In this document: positions 47,643 to 60,585 of the stretch, piece after piece | How positions within the stretch are numbered: position 1 is the stretch's first letter | Layout of the letters: every line of letters begins with the position of its first letter | Assembly: GCA_916700875.1 (NCBI GenBank) | Contig: CAKAKS010000039.1 | Span: 18,759,139 to 18,823,138, forward strand | DNA from: Sebastes aleutianus | Lineage: Eukaryota; Chordata; Actinopteri; Perciformes; Sebastidae | DNA: 64,000 bases | Direction: 5' to 3' | Made by a program: the position numbers and the translations under genes | The notes under the pieces: model-generated | What the model saw: the letters and a program-made list of their open reading frames with translations, nothing else | The model's database searches: none | Told to the model about the DNA's origin: nothing

Positions 47643-48452
47643 ACAGCTGCAAAGATTAATCGATTATAGTTGTCAACTATTGAAGTGGCAGTAGGCAGGA
47701 TATTTTTGGCATCATTGGGTAAAAATTCCATAATAACCTTTCAGCATATTGTAATTCAAGTGTTCGGAGAGATAACTAGACTTCTGCTCCTCCTCATGGC
47801 TCTGTTTTCAGGCTTTAGAAAATCTAGCTTGTGATGGGAGACTTTGACCAATCACAGGTCATGTTATTGAGAGAGCGTTCCTATTGGCTGTGACCGGAAC
47901 TTGGCGTTCCTTCACCAGATTTCACAATGGCGGCAGCGTCACAAACTTTCTCATTTTACAGCTGGACAGCGGACCTCAGATCAGCTCTTACTGCTTGTTT
48001 TCCTCCTCTGAAAAATCTTGCAGATGCCATTAGGAGCACAGGAGGACACCGGAGGACACCAGAGGACACCAGAGGACACAGAGGCACATGATTCTTTTCA
48101 GGTTACCTGTTTCATGTACTACTGTCACGATATAGCGACTGCTTTATAAAAATAACTTTTTTTAATCATATTTGCTCCAATCTCGCCTACTACAGCTTTA
48201 AATTAATAATTTGTTTAAGAAAAAAAGTCAAAATTCTCTGATCCTCTATGACAGTGAACTCAATATCTTTGTGTTGTGGACAAAACAAGACATTTGAGGA
48301 TGTCATCTTGGGCTTTGGGAAACACTGATCGACACTGATCAACATTTTCTGACATTTTACAGATCAAACAACTCATCGATTAATCGAGAAAATTATCAAC
48401 ATATTCCCAATCAACAACAAAAATATTCGTTAGTTGCAGCCCTAATTCAGTT
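47643..48452 (-). repeat. F2 element split by a complete F4
   Basis: CTGCAAAGATTAATCGATTA at the left and AGTTGCAGCCCTA at the right are F2. Between them F4 (47680-48201) runs TTGAAGTGGCAGTAGG to TACAGCTTTAA. Confidence 0.85.
47680..48201 (+). repeat. F4 element nested in F2, with a 10-bp tandem array
   Basis: Full F4. The unit (A/G)GAGGACACC repeats four times at 48041-48080. The left TTAA reads TTGA. Confidence 0.88.
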
Positions 48453-51400
48453 TACTATTAAATGAGGCATTTGAAAGGCTGGAAGCAGTGAATGTTTGGC
48501 CTTTTTGCTTAAACATGTATTTAAACAATGAATTGATAATGAGAATAGTTGCATTAATTTATTAATGTAGTAATCACTTCCACTCAGACTCAACTATGCA
48601 GTAAAATCCAGGCATAACAATATGTTAAAAGAGGCCAAAAAGCTTTGTACACTTTCAGTGATTTCAGCACTATAAGCAGCCTTATTGACATTACACATTG
48701 AGTCATTGACATTACACATCAGGCTTAATGTGTTTTAACTGAAATTCCTGGTACTTCCCTCGTGGGTGAATAAACTGTATAAAACTGAAATGTTCAAACA
48801 GGTGCAAAGCATAGTTCTGTCACTCAGAAATGGGTGAAGATACATACTGTGAGTGATTCCGGTATAGACTGAGTACTGTATATGTGATGTTGACACACCA
48901 CTACCATCATAGAGGAAGGCATGAACAACATCCTGAAATTAATCTGCAGAAAGGGAAGCAAATGTGCAAGCTGTTCACACCTCTCAGTGACTAGAGGGAA
49001 GAGCAAAAGAGGATGCAAAGATCAAGAACGAGGAACGAGGGATTTTTACATGAAACGGTTTGTTACTTGTGTGTCTTTTAACACCTTTTTCAGGTGCAAC
49101 TTCAGCAATCAGCTGTCAAAATGGGCAGCGGGGAAAAAAAACTGCTGTAGCTCTGGTGACAAACGCTCACTTTTCAAACTTTGCTAAATGTACTTTAAAC
49201 TGACTAACTGTATCGTACTTGGAGTAATAGTGCGGAGAGCTCCAATTTGATGGGATAACACCTGGATGAGAGGATGTTCATCCTCTGTGACGACTGTGCT
49301 AGTCCCCAGAGGTGTCATCCCTCAGTAACAACGAAGAGCAGAATTAGTCTTCCCAGCTGTATTGTAATATTGGCACTCAAGAAAATTGGTTATAGGTTAT
49401 ACAGTATAACCTAGCTGCTTTACATGGGTTAATGTAAATAGCTCAGAGGCATTAGAAAGCAGTACCTACGGGAATGATGTAAAACAAGCAATTCCTGCAT
49501 TCCTCAGGGGATGTCTCTGTTTAGAAAAACTCAATACGTCCCATAAAATGCGAGCAAATAGCTAATCTTCAAGGTTAAATGAACAGCCCGCTTTTATGTG
49601 AAAAACAATCGTCAGTGAGCCGGGGTAGCGGGCAGTCCTCACTCTCACCACGGTAATTGTTCTTTCGAGGATCTAGTGGTGATTTAAGTGATTGGTATGG
49701 CCTTATGTCTCTCCAGCAGCAGCTGTATTTCCTCACATAAAAGCCCGGCTTGAGATCCAGGCCAGCACAGCACAGCAGCCAGGACGTTGAATATTCCTCT
49801 ATTGATTCACACATCATCGCAGAATGTAAAGACACTACCCCCTCCTCCTTGTACGCTCGCTTTGCCAGAGCTGTGATCCGCCAGAGTGGGAGCTTAATGA
49901 ACACCACTTCACGGACGGCACTGAAGGTTGTTTTTCCAGGTACACAGCAGGAAGATGATCAGCCCTTCCCTGGTACAGACAGGTCTGCCCTGAAGGGGGT
50001 CCTGAAACTCCGGGCTAGTGCAGTATTACTTCTGTGGTCGGACAGACTAGAGGCCACATTACAGGGCTCACACTGATTTGATCTAATCTGCTCCTGGCCT
50101 CCAGTCTGGCATGAAAGAGTTCCCTGAAGGTTGAGCTTCTGCCACGCAAACGACCCTGGCACATTAAATCTGAGGTGTGTGCGGGCGGCCCGGGTAATGG
50201 ATGAGCAGTTTAGCTGCAACTTGGTTTAGCACTCTATAAGCACTCATCAGAGCTCCCTCAGCTCAGCAGTGCTCCTTCAGCACAGTACAAAAACAGGAAA
50301 ATAACTGGAGGCATCATCACCTCTGGTTCCAGCTTCAAAACCTTGACCACATTAATAAAAGAGAGCATTTTATATTCCGACATGTACAACTCAAAATATG
50401 ATGTCAGTAAAAATACCCAGAGCGGCAGAGGAAAACAGAAATAAACCAAAAATCTATCCAGCGCTTAATTTGCAGACTTTTCTGGTGCTTAGAAGCTCAA
50501 CAAATGTTACCATTTGAAGTTTTAAACCTTCTTTAGCTTGCAGTTAGAGGCCTCAGCACATTGAGAGCAAAGCCCATTATCTCGCTGTCTCTCTCCTACA
50601 CAGAGGTTCTCAAACTTTACCCAGTAGTCTCTCACTTCCCGGCTCCGACAGCATTTAACTGTGATTAAGGAGTCAGAGTTCAGGATGAGCTGCGGGCAAA
50701 AACAGAGAGAAACATCAGGAGAAGAGTAGCATGTAGCATGAAGGCCTTGGCTTCTGGAGTACAGCTAAATTGTGTGAGGTGATGAGGACCCCCTGTGGGT
50801 TGTGGTGTGTAGGCAGTGAATCCCACACAAAGTCTGAAACGAGAGAAGCTGCAATCCTGCCCATTAACAGGCCTGGCCTGGGTCAGTGAACCTAACCAGA
50901 GGACACATACACTCGTCAGCCCCGACTCTCAGAGCTCGTAATGCATAACAGTTAGAATGTGGATAACCTCACACACCAGGAAAAGGTCCAATCCCAAGGT
51001 GCTGGGTATAATCCCCTTGGCTGGAACAAAACAGATCACGTTGAGGGGTACCGGCGGATAGTAAACTTCTGAAGGTGATGTCCAAAGAACGGGCTGAGAG
51101 AGCCATCGCGGTGGCGCTGAGCTTTGAAGTGTGCTCAAGAGTCTGCATGATCAGGGGCTGGCTGCAACAGGATTAAAACCCAAACCGCTTTTTGCAGCCG
51201 ACTTCATCCAGGAAGTCCTCCTGAACTTGGCCTCTTCAACAAAATGTTTGTCGCTGTTCTCTACGAACGGGAGTCTGTGTCACAGAAAGCCTCTCAGAGC
51301 TAAATTCAAAATGAGGGCCTGAGTCAAGCTCTTTAAAAACAGAATATCCCTCCTCATTCAAAAGAGTTTTAAACTTCATTTATTCAGCTGGACGCAGGGC

Positions 51401-51463
51401 AAAAGCAAACTTTAATTTAAATTTAATTTAACTTTAATTGGAATCAGGGCTTGACTGGTTTAA
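48453..51463. other. 5' intron, repeat-poor
   Basis: No coding exon or recurring repeat. It is one of the longer repeat-free stretches, so a fair place to look for conserved non-coding elements. Confidence 0.4.
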
Positions 51464-52532
51464 ACCAGTGGGTCAACCTCCGGGTCTGAAAAGTGAAGCC
51501 AATGCTGAAGTGCCTTAAACTTGCATTATTTCTAATATCCAGCAGGGGGCGACTCCTCTGGTTGCAAAAAGACGTCTATGAGAAAATGACCCTACATCTC
51601 TTTTGATTTATTACCTCAGTAAACATTGTAAACATGAGTTTATGGTCTCAATCACTAGTTTCAAGTCTTCTTCATTACAACATGATGTTCATTTAGTGAA
51701 TTATGGTCCCATTTAGAGTCAAATAGACCATTAAGCAGGGTATGTTTTAGGGCGTGGCTACCTTGTTATTGACAGGTCGCTATCAAAGAACGTATATTGC
51801 CAAGAAGTGAAAGTCAATTGTTTGTTCCATTGCAACATCAGCGCCAAGCAGCAAAGAGCTTTCACCATTTTGGACTGAAAGCGAATACCGGACGCCAGTA
51901 AAACGTCTGCCTAAAACGTGCCGTACAAAAGTAAAACAAATATAACAAAATGCCCTGTATTGAACTATAAAACATTCTAGATATATATTTTGGACTGAAA
52001 GCGACTACCGGATGCCAGTGAAACGCCCGCTTAAAAAGTGCCATACAAAGAAAAACAAAATTATTTCTATTCTATTGTCATATTCTACCGAAATGGCCTG
52101 TGTTGAACAATAAAATATTATAAATATAATAAGTGTTTTTAGTCCAAAATAGTGGCAGCGGCTGGTGTCAAGAAAACACCGGAGTTTCGTCTCTTTGCTT
52201 ATATACTCTGTCGCTACCACGGCGTTGTCCGGTCTGAGAGTTGTCCATGTTTTTGTCTAACACCTTTAACCCTTTCACTGTGTGTTTTCAGCTCATGAAA
52301 GTTAATTATCACCTTTTTGGTCACCTAAAAATGTCTTATTCAGCGTTTGGTTGTACTTAGCTCCACCTCCACTTAGCTCATGTCACCTCTTATTGCAAAG
52401 AACCAAGATGGCGACGGTCCAAGCAATGATGGCGACAGCCAAAATGCCTAAGTAGAGGCTTTAAAACGGCAGTCCACAAACCAATGGGTGACAAAACGGT
52501 GACTACGTCCACTTCTTATATACAGTTTATAA
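51464..52532 (+). repeat. F5 element, copy 3, interrupted by module F10
   Basis: F5 from CCAGTGGGTCAACCTCCGGG to TTCTTATATACAGTTTAT. After GTTATTGACAGGTCGCTATC it is broken by about 425 bp of F10 (51784-52208), then resumes with GTCGCTACCACGGCG. Confidence 0.85.
51784..52208 (+). repeat. F10 module with internal duplication
   Basis: AAGAACGTATATTGCCAAGA start; TTTTGGACTGAAAGCGA(A/C)TACCGGA occurs at about 51873 and 51990, giving a unit of about 117 bp. The same module recurs at 59538-59677. Confidence 0.8.
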
Positions 52533-54782
52533 TATAAACGCTGGCCACTCAAGGTGGTGGGTGCAGACAGCTGCTTGCTGCTTCGCCAGCTTTAACTGGG
52601 AAAACCACATTATTGCTTTTGGAATATTTGGCACGCAGCCCGACTTCACTCCCCACTGCCTGAGTCACTCACTGTCACATAACTATTATTAACACACACT
52701 GTTGACACTTGGGGAATAACTCAACTCATACAAGACATTAGAAGGTAAAACGCTCCGGCTCCTGAGAGCCGTTTTACTCCTCGCTCACTCATTAGCAGAG
52801 CTTGTGGGAAAAGCAAAGCAGTGTGACTCATTGTCTCGACGAGTCTCCTGCCTCATGAGAGGAGCGCACCTCGGAGTTTCATATTGTCTGATTCACGCTT
52901 TGTACCGCTAAGCTTTGTTCACTTTTTTCCTTGACAGATCTGAATTTTCAAATTACACTCCACGACCAGAGTTAATACAGACAAGTCACTATTTCTAAAT
53001 GGCATGAAGGCACAGGCTTTCTTTGCAGATTTTCAAATATTGAAATGACAATTCTTAAAGGAACAATGAAACAATTCTTCCTACAATTTAGCTGACACAA
53101 GAATGTGTAATATGCTGTTCTTCAGTCAATATGAGCTATTTGTAATAGGATTTATTCAATAAAAGCCCGACTCAACGTTCAGCTATTCATCACAGCTCCC
53201 CAACTCAATGACGCAGACTAATAGAGTGAAAAGACGACAGGTCTGGTACCAGAGTCTTGAGGGAAAGTGATGATTGTTGTGTAAAAGTGGTACATTTGCA
53301 TTGAGTGATAAATGTCTCTCGGCTTTGTTGAACTAGCGGCTGTAAAAGCTGCCGATACGCTACGAGACAGGCCCCACTGTCCCCTCCATGTCCTGCTGAC
53401 ATCTATTACACGGTTATTTATTAGTCCTCAGAAAAGCCAGACACGACAAGTAAACAGTTTAGATACATCCCTGTGAGCTTGACAAATGAATTTCTAAATA
53501 TACAGAAGAAACTGCCAATAGTCGTGGGGGCAGTTCTGCTGAATTGGAATAACAGCGTGCTGCAGCTTCTGCTGTTGGGCGTGTCGTTTGTCCTGCCCTA
53601 ATTCATCTTAGCCGAGCCCTCGTGTGTTCACAATCCCCTGAGGGAGAAAGAGCAGCACAGGACTAAACCCACAACACAACACAGAGACTCTCTAACAGAG
53701 TTTGCTGCTCAGACCGTTCCCCATAATGCACCATGTGCTCCCTCCTGATACCACCTCGCAGCTCGATAAGAAGTAACAAGATCTGACTGTTGCCTATTTG
53801 GAACCACAAACTAATGAGTGAATAACTTAATTCTTTTAAGACTATACATCACAGATTAAAAGGTCCGGCCTGGCTGTTTATCCCGAGGAGGATCTGATCA
53901 TTTGTCCAAGTTCCATTCAGGATGTGAACCCGGATCAATAGGAGCCGTGCAGGTGCCAGCCGGCTCCTCTGCAGCACAGCTGGATCAGGGTTAACAGGGC
54001 CGGTGGTTGACCAAGACAGACAAGGCCAGGTCATCTCACGCTTTATTCAAAACAAGCACTTCAGAGTGATGCCTCTCTCGCTCTCTCTCTTTCTAATAAA
54101 ACAGGCCGTGTTGTAGTGCCAGCAGGCTGTGAGAGATGCTTTTGCTAGTGCAGTAAACCAGTCACTTGTTCAACACAACCTGACACGGCTCATGAAAGCT
54201 TCTGGATCAGCAAATTGTTACACAGCCCACTGCTCCTTCCAATTAATAATTTACCCTTCACCCTGTCCTGCAGAAAACAAACCCTTTGCTCTGTTGCCAC
54301 AGGACAACAACAAAAAAGCAATCAGAGCAGAGGTGGACGTTTATCTACAGTACATATATACGATACACAGTGACTGGAGTATAAATAAAGCCACGATTGT
54401 ACTGCATCACAGACATAACACACACAGCAGCGGCTCAGTCACAGGCAGCGACGTAGCCGCTCAAAAAACAATGTCAACCCGATAAAACCAACTGTTACCA
54501 CACTTGATTTGCACACATTGATTTCCTATTTCCAATTATTAATTGTAATTAGGATGAAGCAGAATGTGCCATGGGGCAACAGCAGTCGATGTGAAGGGGT
54601 GCGGTCACAGAGTGGAGACTGATATACGTTCATATAATGCCAATACGGGCAACCCCATCAACATCAGGAGAGAGTCAAAGAGTCATCAGGGCAGTATTTC
54701 ATGAATGTTTGCTGTGGTGTCGATGCAACTGTGTGTATGTGTGTAAACAAAACTCTCTGTGCACAAGAAGTAACTAAGAGCA
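52533..54782. other. 5' intron, no gene seen
   Basis: No exon or recurring repeat recognised. A (CTCT)-rich run lies at 54073-54093. Confidence 0.4.
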
Positions 54783-55149
54783 TTTACTGCATTTGAGGTA
54801 CTTCAGTATTTCCATTTAATGCTATTTTATTCTTCTACATTTCAGAGGCAAAGATTGCACTTTAACTCTGTAGCATTTATTTCAAAGCTTATTAGTTACC
54901 GTTTAAATTGAGACTGTACACACAAAACATGTCACCAGTTACAATATGATGCATTGTTAGATAAAACTACCAAACAGTGTGAAAAGCATTTCAAATTTGC
55001 CCTACTTCAATCCTCTGCAACATTAAAGTCCTGCTTACATATTAACGCATTAATAATTATGATCCAATAATATCTGCATGTAATAGTATAGTACTCTTAA
55101 TTTTGATACTTAAATACATTTTATTTTGCAAATACTTCTGTACTTCTAG

Positions 55150-55636
55150 TTAAAGGGTAACTTCTGTATTTTTCAACCTGGATCCTATTTTCCCACTGAC
55201 TAACAGGGACAACACTTTCTGAAGTTCCACAATGTGGATGAGATCTTTGAATTCGATGGCCGCCCGTATTTATTCGAGCCAGATTATTCGGATATTCAGA
55301 TTTCACAACCAGACTTTTACACAATCAGTCTGGATCAAGCGAAAGGTAAAGAAAAATGTTTTATTTCTCTGTAGGGTCCTTTCCATAATGTTGTCAGACA
55401 CTTATAATAACAATCTGAGCTCAATCTGTGCTTGTTTCGGGCAGAAACAAGCGCTTTTAGTGGACATAACATTATATTGACGCTGCTTACTTGCAGCTTG
55501 TTTTTGCTGCTGCAGGTTACAGCGCTCTCCCTCAATACTGGACCAATTTCAGAAATTATTGTCCCCATTAGTCAGTTAGACACAATAACATGGGAAAATA
55601 GTGTCCAGGTTGAAAAATACCAAAATTACCTTTTAA
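55150..55636. repeat. F8 element
   Basis: TTAAAGGGTAACTTCTGTAT-TTTTCAACCTGGATCC at the left; GTCCAGGTTGAAAAATAC ... ACCTTTTAA at the right, an imperfect inverted repeat of about 40 bp. Confidence 0.85.
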
Positions 55637-56315
55637 AGGGACTATTTGTAACTTTCAGAAATGCTTCTTAACAGCGACACCTGTGGCCGTGAAATCAACG
55701 AAAGTCAGCGTCGGGCTCGCGCTTGCTCGCTCTAAATATACCTGAACGAGCATCACTCAAAACAGTGAGGCGACACACGTCAGCTAAAAGCACAATATCA
55801 CTCTATATTTCAGCTGCTTGGCAGTAATGTTAGCTGACCAGACGAAGGTCTCTCCATGAACATGATTTAGATCTGATCCTAGTGTTGGCTTTTCCTGCCT
55901 AAGTGCAGGCTGAGGCAGCGGGGGTCTGCAGCATGTCTCCCTGCTCTCTCCGCCCGCAGCTGGAGAGAGCAGGGGAGACACAGGCACCCGGTCGGTAACG
56001 AGAAGACAACATAAAGCTCTGACACTTCACAAGACACGGAAAACCTCTGTTGGTCTGGAGGAGCTGCAGCAGTTATTTCTGCACAAACGTCCCCTGTGCA
56101 TTCACTAGATATTCTCAGAGCTAAACTAACTCTTCTGCAGTGTGGAGTGAGCGCGCGTTCACGTCTAGAGGTGGAGCGAGCTGAGCTGTCTGAGTGAAGG
56201 AGAGCAGGCAGAGGAGGAGGGTACAGCGGCTACACGCGAACGCGCATATGCGAGCGCGCATGTGTGACGACCCGCTACATTTATGCGCGTACAAAATTAC
56301 AAATAGTCCCTTTAA
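55633..56315. repeat. F7 element with a perfect 19-bp inverted terminus
   Basis: TTAAAGGGACTATTTGTAA at the left and its exact reverse complement at the right. GC-rich interior of about 680 bp with many CpGs and no long open frame. Confidence 0.92.
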
Positions 56316-56414
56316 GTTAAATTTTCAATGCAGGACTTTTACTTGTAATGCAGTATTTTTGTGTGGTATTACTACTTTTACTTTAGAAAATGATCTGAAT
56401 ACTTCTTCCACCAT

Positions 56415-59094
56415 TTCAGGTAAAAGGGGTAACCCTAACCCATTTATTACTAAACCACATTTAGAGAACGAACATCCCTTCACGCCGTATTCACACCAGA
56501 GCAGCGGCGAAGTGTGGCTTGCGGCGAGCTGTCACGCAATGTCTATGAAAAGCCGTGGCAACCGTTCCTGAGCTCAGCGAACTGCGGCGAAGTGCAGCCA
56601 TGCAAAAGTTTTGAAAAGTATAACTTTTAGTGTGGCCACAGAAGGACCCGCAGCCAATCAGTAAACAGATCCAGTGACATGTTGACCTGTGTTACAAAGA
56701 ATTTCTTCCCACCTGAAACACAACAACACAACTCCCAGCAGCAGAACAACATGTACAATAGATACGGTAATTAACAACTAAGAGACGAATACAAATACTT
56801 AAAAATGGTGTTCCATTTGATAACACCCGTCTTTGAAATGTGAGAGGATGAAATAAATGAAATTAGGGATTCTCAAGATGAGATGAACAAAACTTGGCGA
56901 CGTGGCAATCCTTCATCTCACAGCCTCTGGTGGTTTGTAGTGGTAACATCACAGCGTGCTCTTTCACCTGCACCATCTTTCGTTTAGCGTACAAGGCTGC
57001 AGTGTGAGGGGCTATTGTTGTTGCATAAGTGGTCATAAATAAATGGGTCTCTAAACTAGAGGAAGCTGCAGCTGTTAAATGTGTGCACATGCTACTAATT
57101 AGTGCGCCTCTATGTGCGTAGTATGAGTTCTGTTGTCATCCAATAGAAGAGAAATTCATCTCAACCCATTAACAGATTTTGATTTATTGTAAATATTACT
57201 GTATACGGAGAGTTTCATGTGACACAAATTTGTTTGTCCCCAAACAGAGGAGGCGGAGACAGTCAGAGGTGAATCTAGGACTTGCTATCAGGTGGTGCGA
57301 GCTTGAAAGAGATTTTTTAAACCAGCCTGTTTTAACATCAACATGACATCAATTATCTATTGTACATGCCAGGCTGCTGTACTGAAAATAGCAGGTTATA
57401 AAAGCAGGTTTTGTTTGGTGCATCACCGAACAAAAATATTAGCAGCAGTGCAGCTTGTCACACTACACGGACACCTGCAGCCTGCAGCTGTCAGGCCCAT
57501 CAGAGTAGCACACTGTACGGTACATTCAACATCACACCACAGAAGAACATTAATCTCAGCATATTCCTGACACGAGGGACCATCATGCACAAATTACCAA
57601 AACTAAACAGTTAACTGTAGAATATAATTTTAAAACAATAACTTGATTATTTCTTAAATTGCAATGATTCCCTCTGACCTTTATAGGTCACCCTTGCAAC
57701 CTGGATAAAATCACCAGTGGTTGCAGTGTTATTCTTGTGAACAAACACTAACATGGAAACTCTACATTAAACTTCACAAACACAGAAAATGTGATCTGAA
57801 GCTACCTAAAACTAAATAAATCTACAGAGAAATCAGATTTTGTTGTCTTCCAATATGAGCAGGGCTGCACGACTTCCTTTACCTTTTAAATGCTCAAAAC
57901 CTCTTCAGGCTTGAAACGTGGTAATTTAATCCTTCACAGAGACCAGCGGTCAGCTTCAATTCATGACAGTTATATTGTACTTTAATGGTGACAAGTGTTC
58001 ACAGTGGTACATGTTTCAAAACGTCCACAGAAATTTCTTAAATCGCTCCTACAGCATAATTCAATTCACAGCTGACTACCAGTATGCTCAGCGGTGGAGC
58101 GCTGCTTACATTGATCGCTGTATTTTGCTCTCATAACCACAAATGCAATCATAAATAGAACCAGTGGATTTAATTATATTTTGGCATTATCTGGCAAAAA
58201 TACAAGTCGTTGGAACATAAAATCAAGTCAATAACAATAAAGGAATAATAGAAGATGGTTGTGCTGCAGGAGAAGACTGAGATGAATCCAAGCTTAAGAG
58301 CACAGCCGCGCTTCTCTGTGAAGGAACAAACTGTAAACTTTGCACTGCTACCTCTCAAACTTAACAAGGTTAGGACAGAGCAAAGACACAAAAGGAAAAA
58401 GATCGATTTTGGGAGGAGTGTAACTTAATTGCTGCTCTTAAGGCTCTTAAGCCCCTGAAAACTTGGTTTCAAATCTAAGATATTTCCCTATAACCTTCAG
58501 CACTCATGACTAAATGTGCAACAATCCAAGTCAGTCAAAATTTGAAAAAGAAAGTTTATCACTCAAATACTCAGCTAATCTCTTGAGGCCCGCACACTTC
58601 AAACCACTGAGAAAAAGGAAAAAAAAAAAATCTTGCATGAAATAACCAAAATTGTTCAAACTTTGGTAGAAAATTGTGTGTTCATGTTCAGTAGGATCAC
58701 GTCGCTCATAGTAAGAAACTGATTGAGAAAAAAAGTTTTCAGGGCCTTTAATATCTTTGGTTATTCTTTGCTTGGACACAGTTTCACCAACACTTTGCTC
58801 CAAAGGCTGTAAAGGTTTAACCTCATCCTGGATTTTAATGTTTAAGACTTTGTATTGTTGGTCGTTTTTTTGTGGTTACTGGTCATTAATGTGATCTAGT
58901 ATACTAACAGTCTATGTAAGAAAAAATAATCTTGAACTTCTTTTTCTTATCACAACTTAGACATTCAAACACAAATGAAACTAAAACTATTTATTTCCAG
59001 AAAATAAAAATTGAGAACAAACTGAAACTAAACAAATAAAAATCTAATGGTAAATAAAATAAATAAGAATTAAAAAGGAAGTGTGTAACATGTC
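56415..59094. other. 5' intron, no gene seen
   Basis: No coding exon or recurring repeat. AT-rich with short homopolymer runs. Confidence 0.4.
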
Positions 59095-59097
59095 TGC

Positions 59098-59415
59098 TAT
59101 TAGCAGAAACGGACTATCCATCCATTCATCCATTTTCTTCCACTTATCTGGGGCCGGTTTCGCGGGGAAAGTAGGTTAAGCAGGGAATTCCAGACATCCC
59201 TCTCCCCAGCAACGTTTTACAGCTCTTCCTGGGGGACCCTGAGGCATTCCCAGGCCAGACGAGATATATAATCCCTCCAGCGGGTTCTTTGTCTACCCCG
59301 GGGCCTCTTACCAGTTGGACGTGCCCGGAAAACCTCCAAAGGGAGGCGTCCAGGAGGCATCCTGATCAGATGCCCGAACCACCTCAGCTGGCCCCTTTTG
59401 ACGCGAAGGAGCAAC
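59098..59415 (-). mobile_element. non-LTR retrotransposon 3' fragment (5'-truncated)
   Basis: Plus strand begins with a TCCATCCATTCATCCATTTT tail and TTATCTGGGGCCGG. The minus strand encodes the end of a LINE ORF: QLRWFGHLIRMPPGR, TGKRPRGRQRTRWRD and ISRLAWECL (59217-59414). Only the last few dozen codons survive. The family name is uncertain. Confidence 0.85.
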
Positions 59416-59882
59416 AGAATATAATATTCATAACTATGTTTTCAGTAGTGTATAATCACCTGAAACTAAGAATCGTTGTGTTTTCGTTAGCTTAGAATGA
59501 GTCCTTCATATCTACACAGGGAGCGGGTCCTCTTGACGCAGTCAAAGAACGTATACATTGCCAAGAAGAGAAAGTCCATTGTTCGTTCCATTGCAACATC
59601 AGCGCCCAGCAGCAAAGCTTCTGCCATTTTGGACTGAAAGCGACTACCGCACGGCAGTAAAACATCCGCCTAAAACCGCCACCCGCTGTCTGACTTCGGT
59701 TGCTCCTAAAGTAGTGTTATTATGGTAAGGATGGCCTCGAATGGCGTCACCACTGTTTTGCACTCGGTGGCTCACGTTACTGCAGTCTTGAAAAGGAAGG
59801 AGTGAGTGGAGGGGTACTCAGTTGGTTGCAATCTGCAACCACACCACTAGATGCCGCCAAATCCTACACACTGTACCTTTAA
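59416..59882 (+). repeat. F3 element, long form, carrying an F10 module
   Basis: Starts inside F3 (AATATTCATAACTATGTTTTC) against the LINE fragment and ends ACACTGTACCTTTAA. At 59538-59677 the usual GCCATGTTTCTACAGTAGCC block is replaced by F10 (AAGAACGTATACATTGCCAA ... ACTGAAAGCGACTACCG). Confidence 0.82.
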
Positions 59883-60585
59883 CCTCCTATTATCCTGAGC
59901 AGTGAGGACAGGTGTTTTTATCACTGCTAGGTTTACATGCCTCCATGTCAGATTTTTTGCAGTGGATGTCTACAAGCAGACCAGTCATTAAAAACATTTT
60001 GAAGTGTTAGGTTGTAAATAATGTTTTCTATCCGTCAATTCCATTATCTGAATGACCTTAAGGTGTACCTATGCAGTAAGTTATAAAGGAATAAAATTGG
60101 AGTCAAAGAGCATTAAGAGCCTATCGACCAACAGAGAGGTGTATGAATGCAAATGTTTGTATCCCTTTGACCATTTCCTTCTATGGAGTGTAATCAAACA
60201 GCGCCGGTCAGTTGTTTACTCAAACTAACGATTTTATGTGTCTAACATGTCACACCATATGGATCCGTCCCTCACTGTAAACACAAACATGATTTAGTTT
60301 GAAGACGGACAATCAACGCGCCTATACACCTACCAAATTAATCCCAACAATGCAGAAAGAGACACACGAACACAAGGATAATTGCTTTTTAATGATCTCA
60401 CATTATGCAAATGCTCATCATGAAGCCATAAATCTTTGGAGGAGTTTCTACCTGCCTGACCACCAGTAATGCCAACAGACTGACGTGTTATATTGCACAA
60501 GGCAAGTTAAAAAAAACACACATTTACTGGCCTCCATCTACTTATCTATGCAATCATATACCTTGGTGTATGGTGCGGTGTGCAT

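Larger units (their letters stand above)
54783..56414. repeat. F6 element split by two TTAA elements (F8 then F7)
   Basis: F6 left part TTGAGGTACTTCAGTATTTC to ACTTCTAG; F6 right part GTTAAATTTTCAATGCAGGA to ACTTCTTCCACCATTTC. Between them F8 (55150-55636) and F7 (55633-56315) share one TTAA. Confidence 0.85.

Noticed and set aside
49575..50219. Cluster of open frames on both strands considered as an upstream exon
   Set aside because: No EMI or EGF cysteine pattern and no phase-1 donor joining to exon 1.
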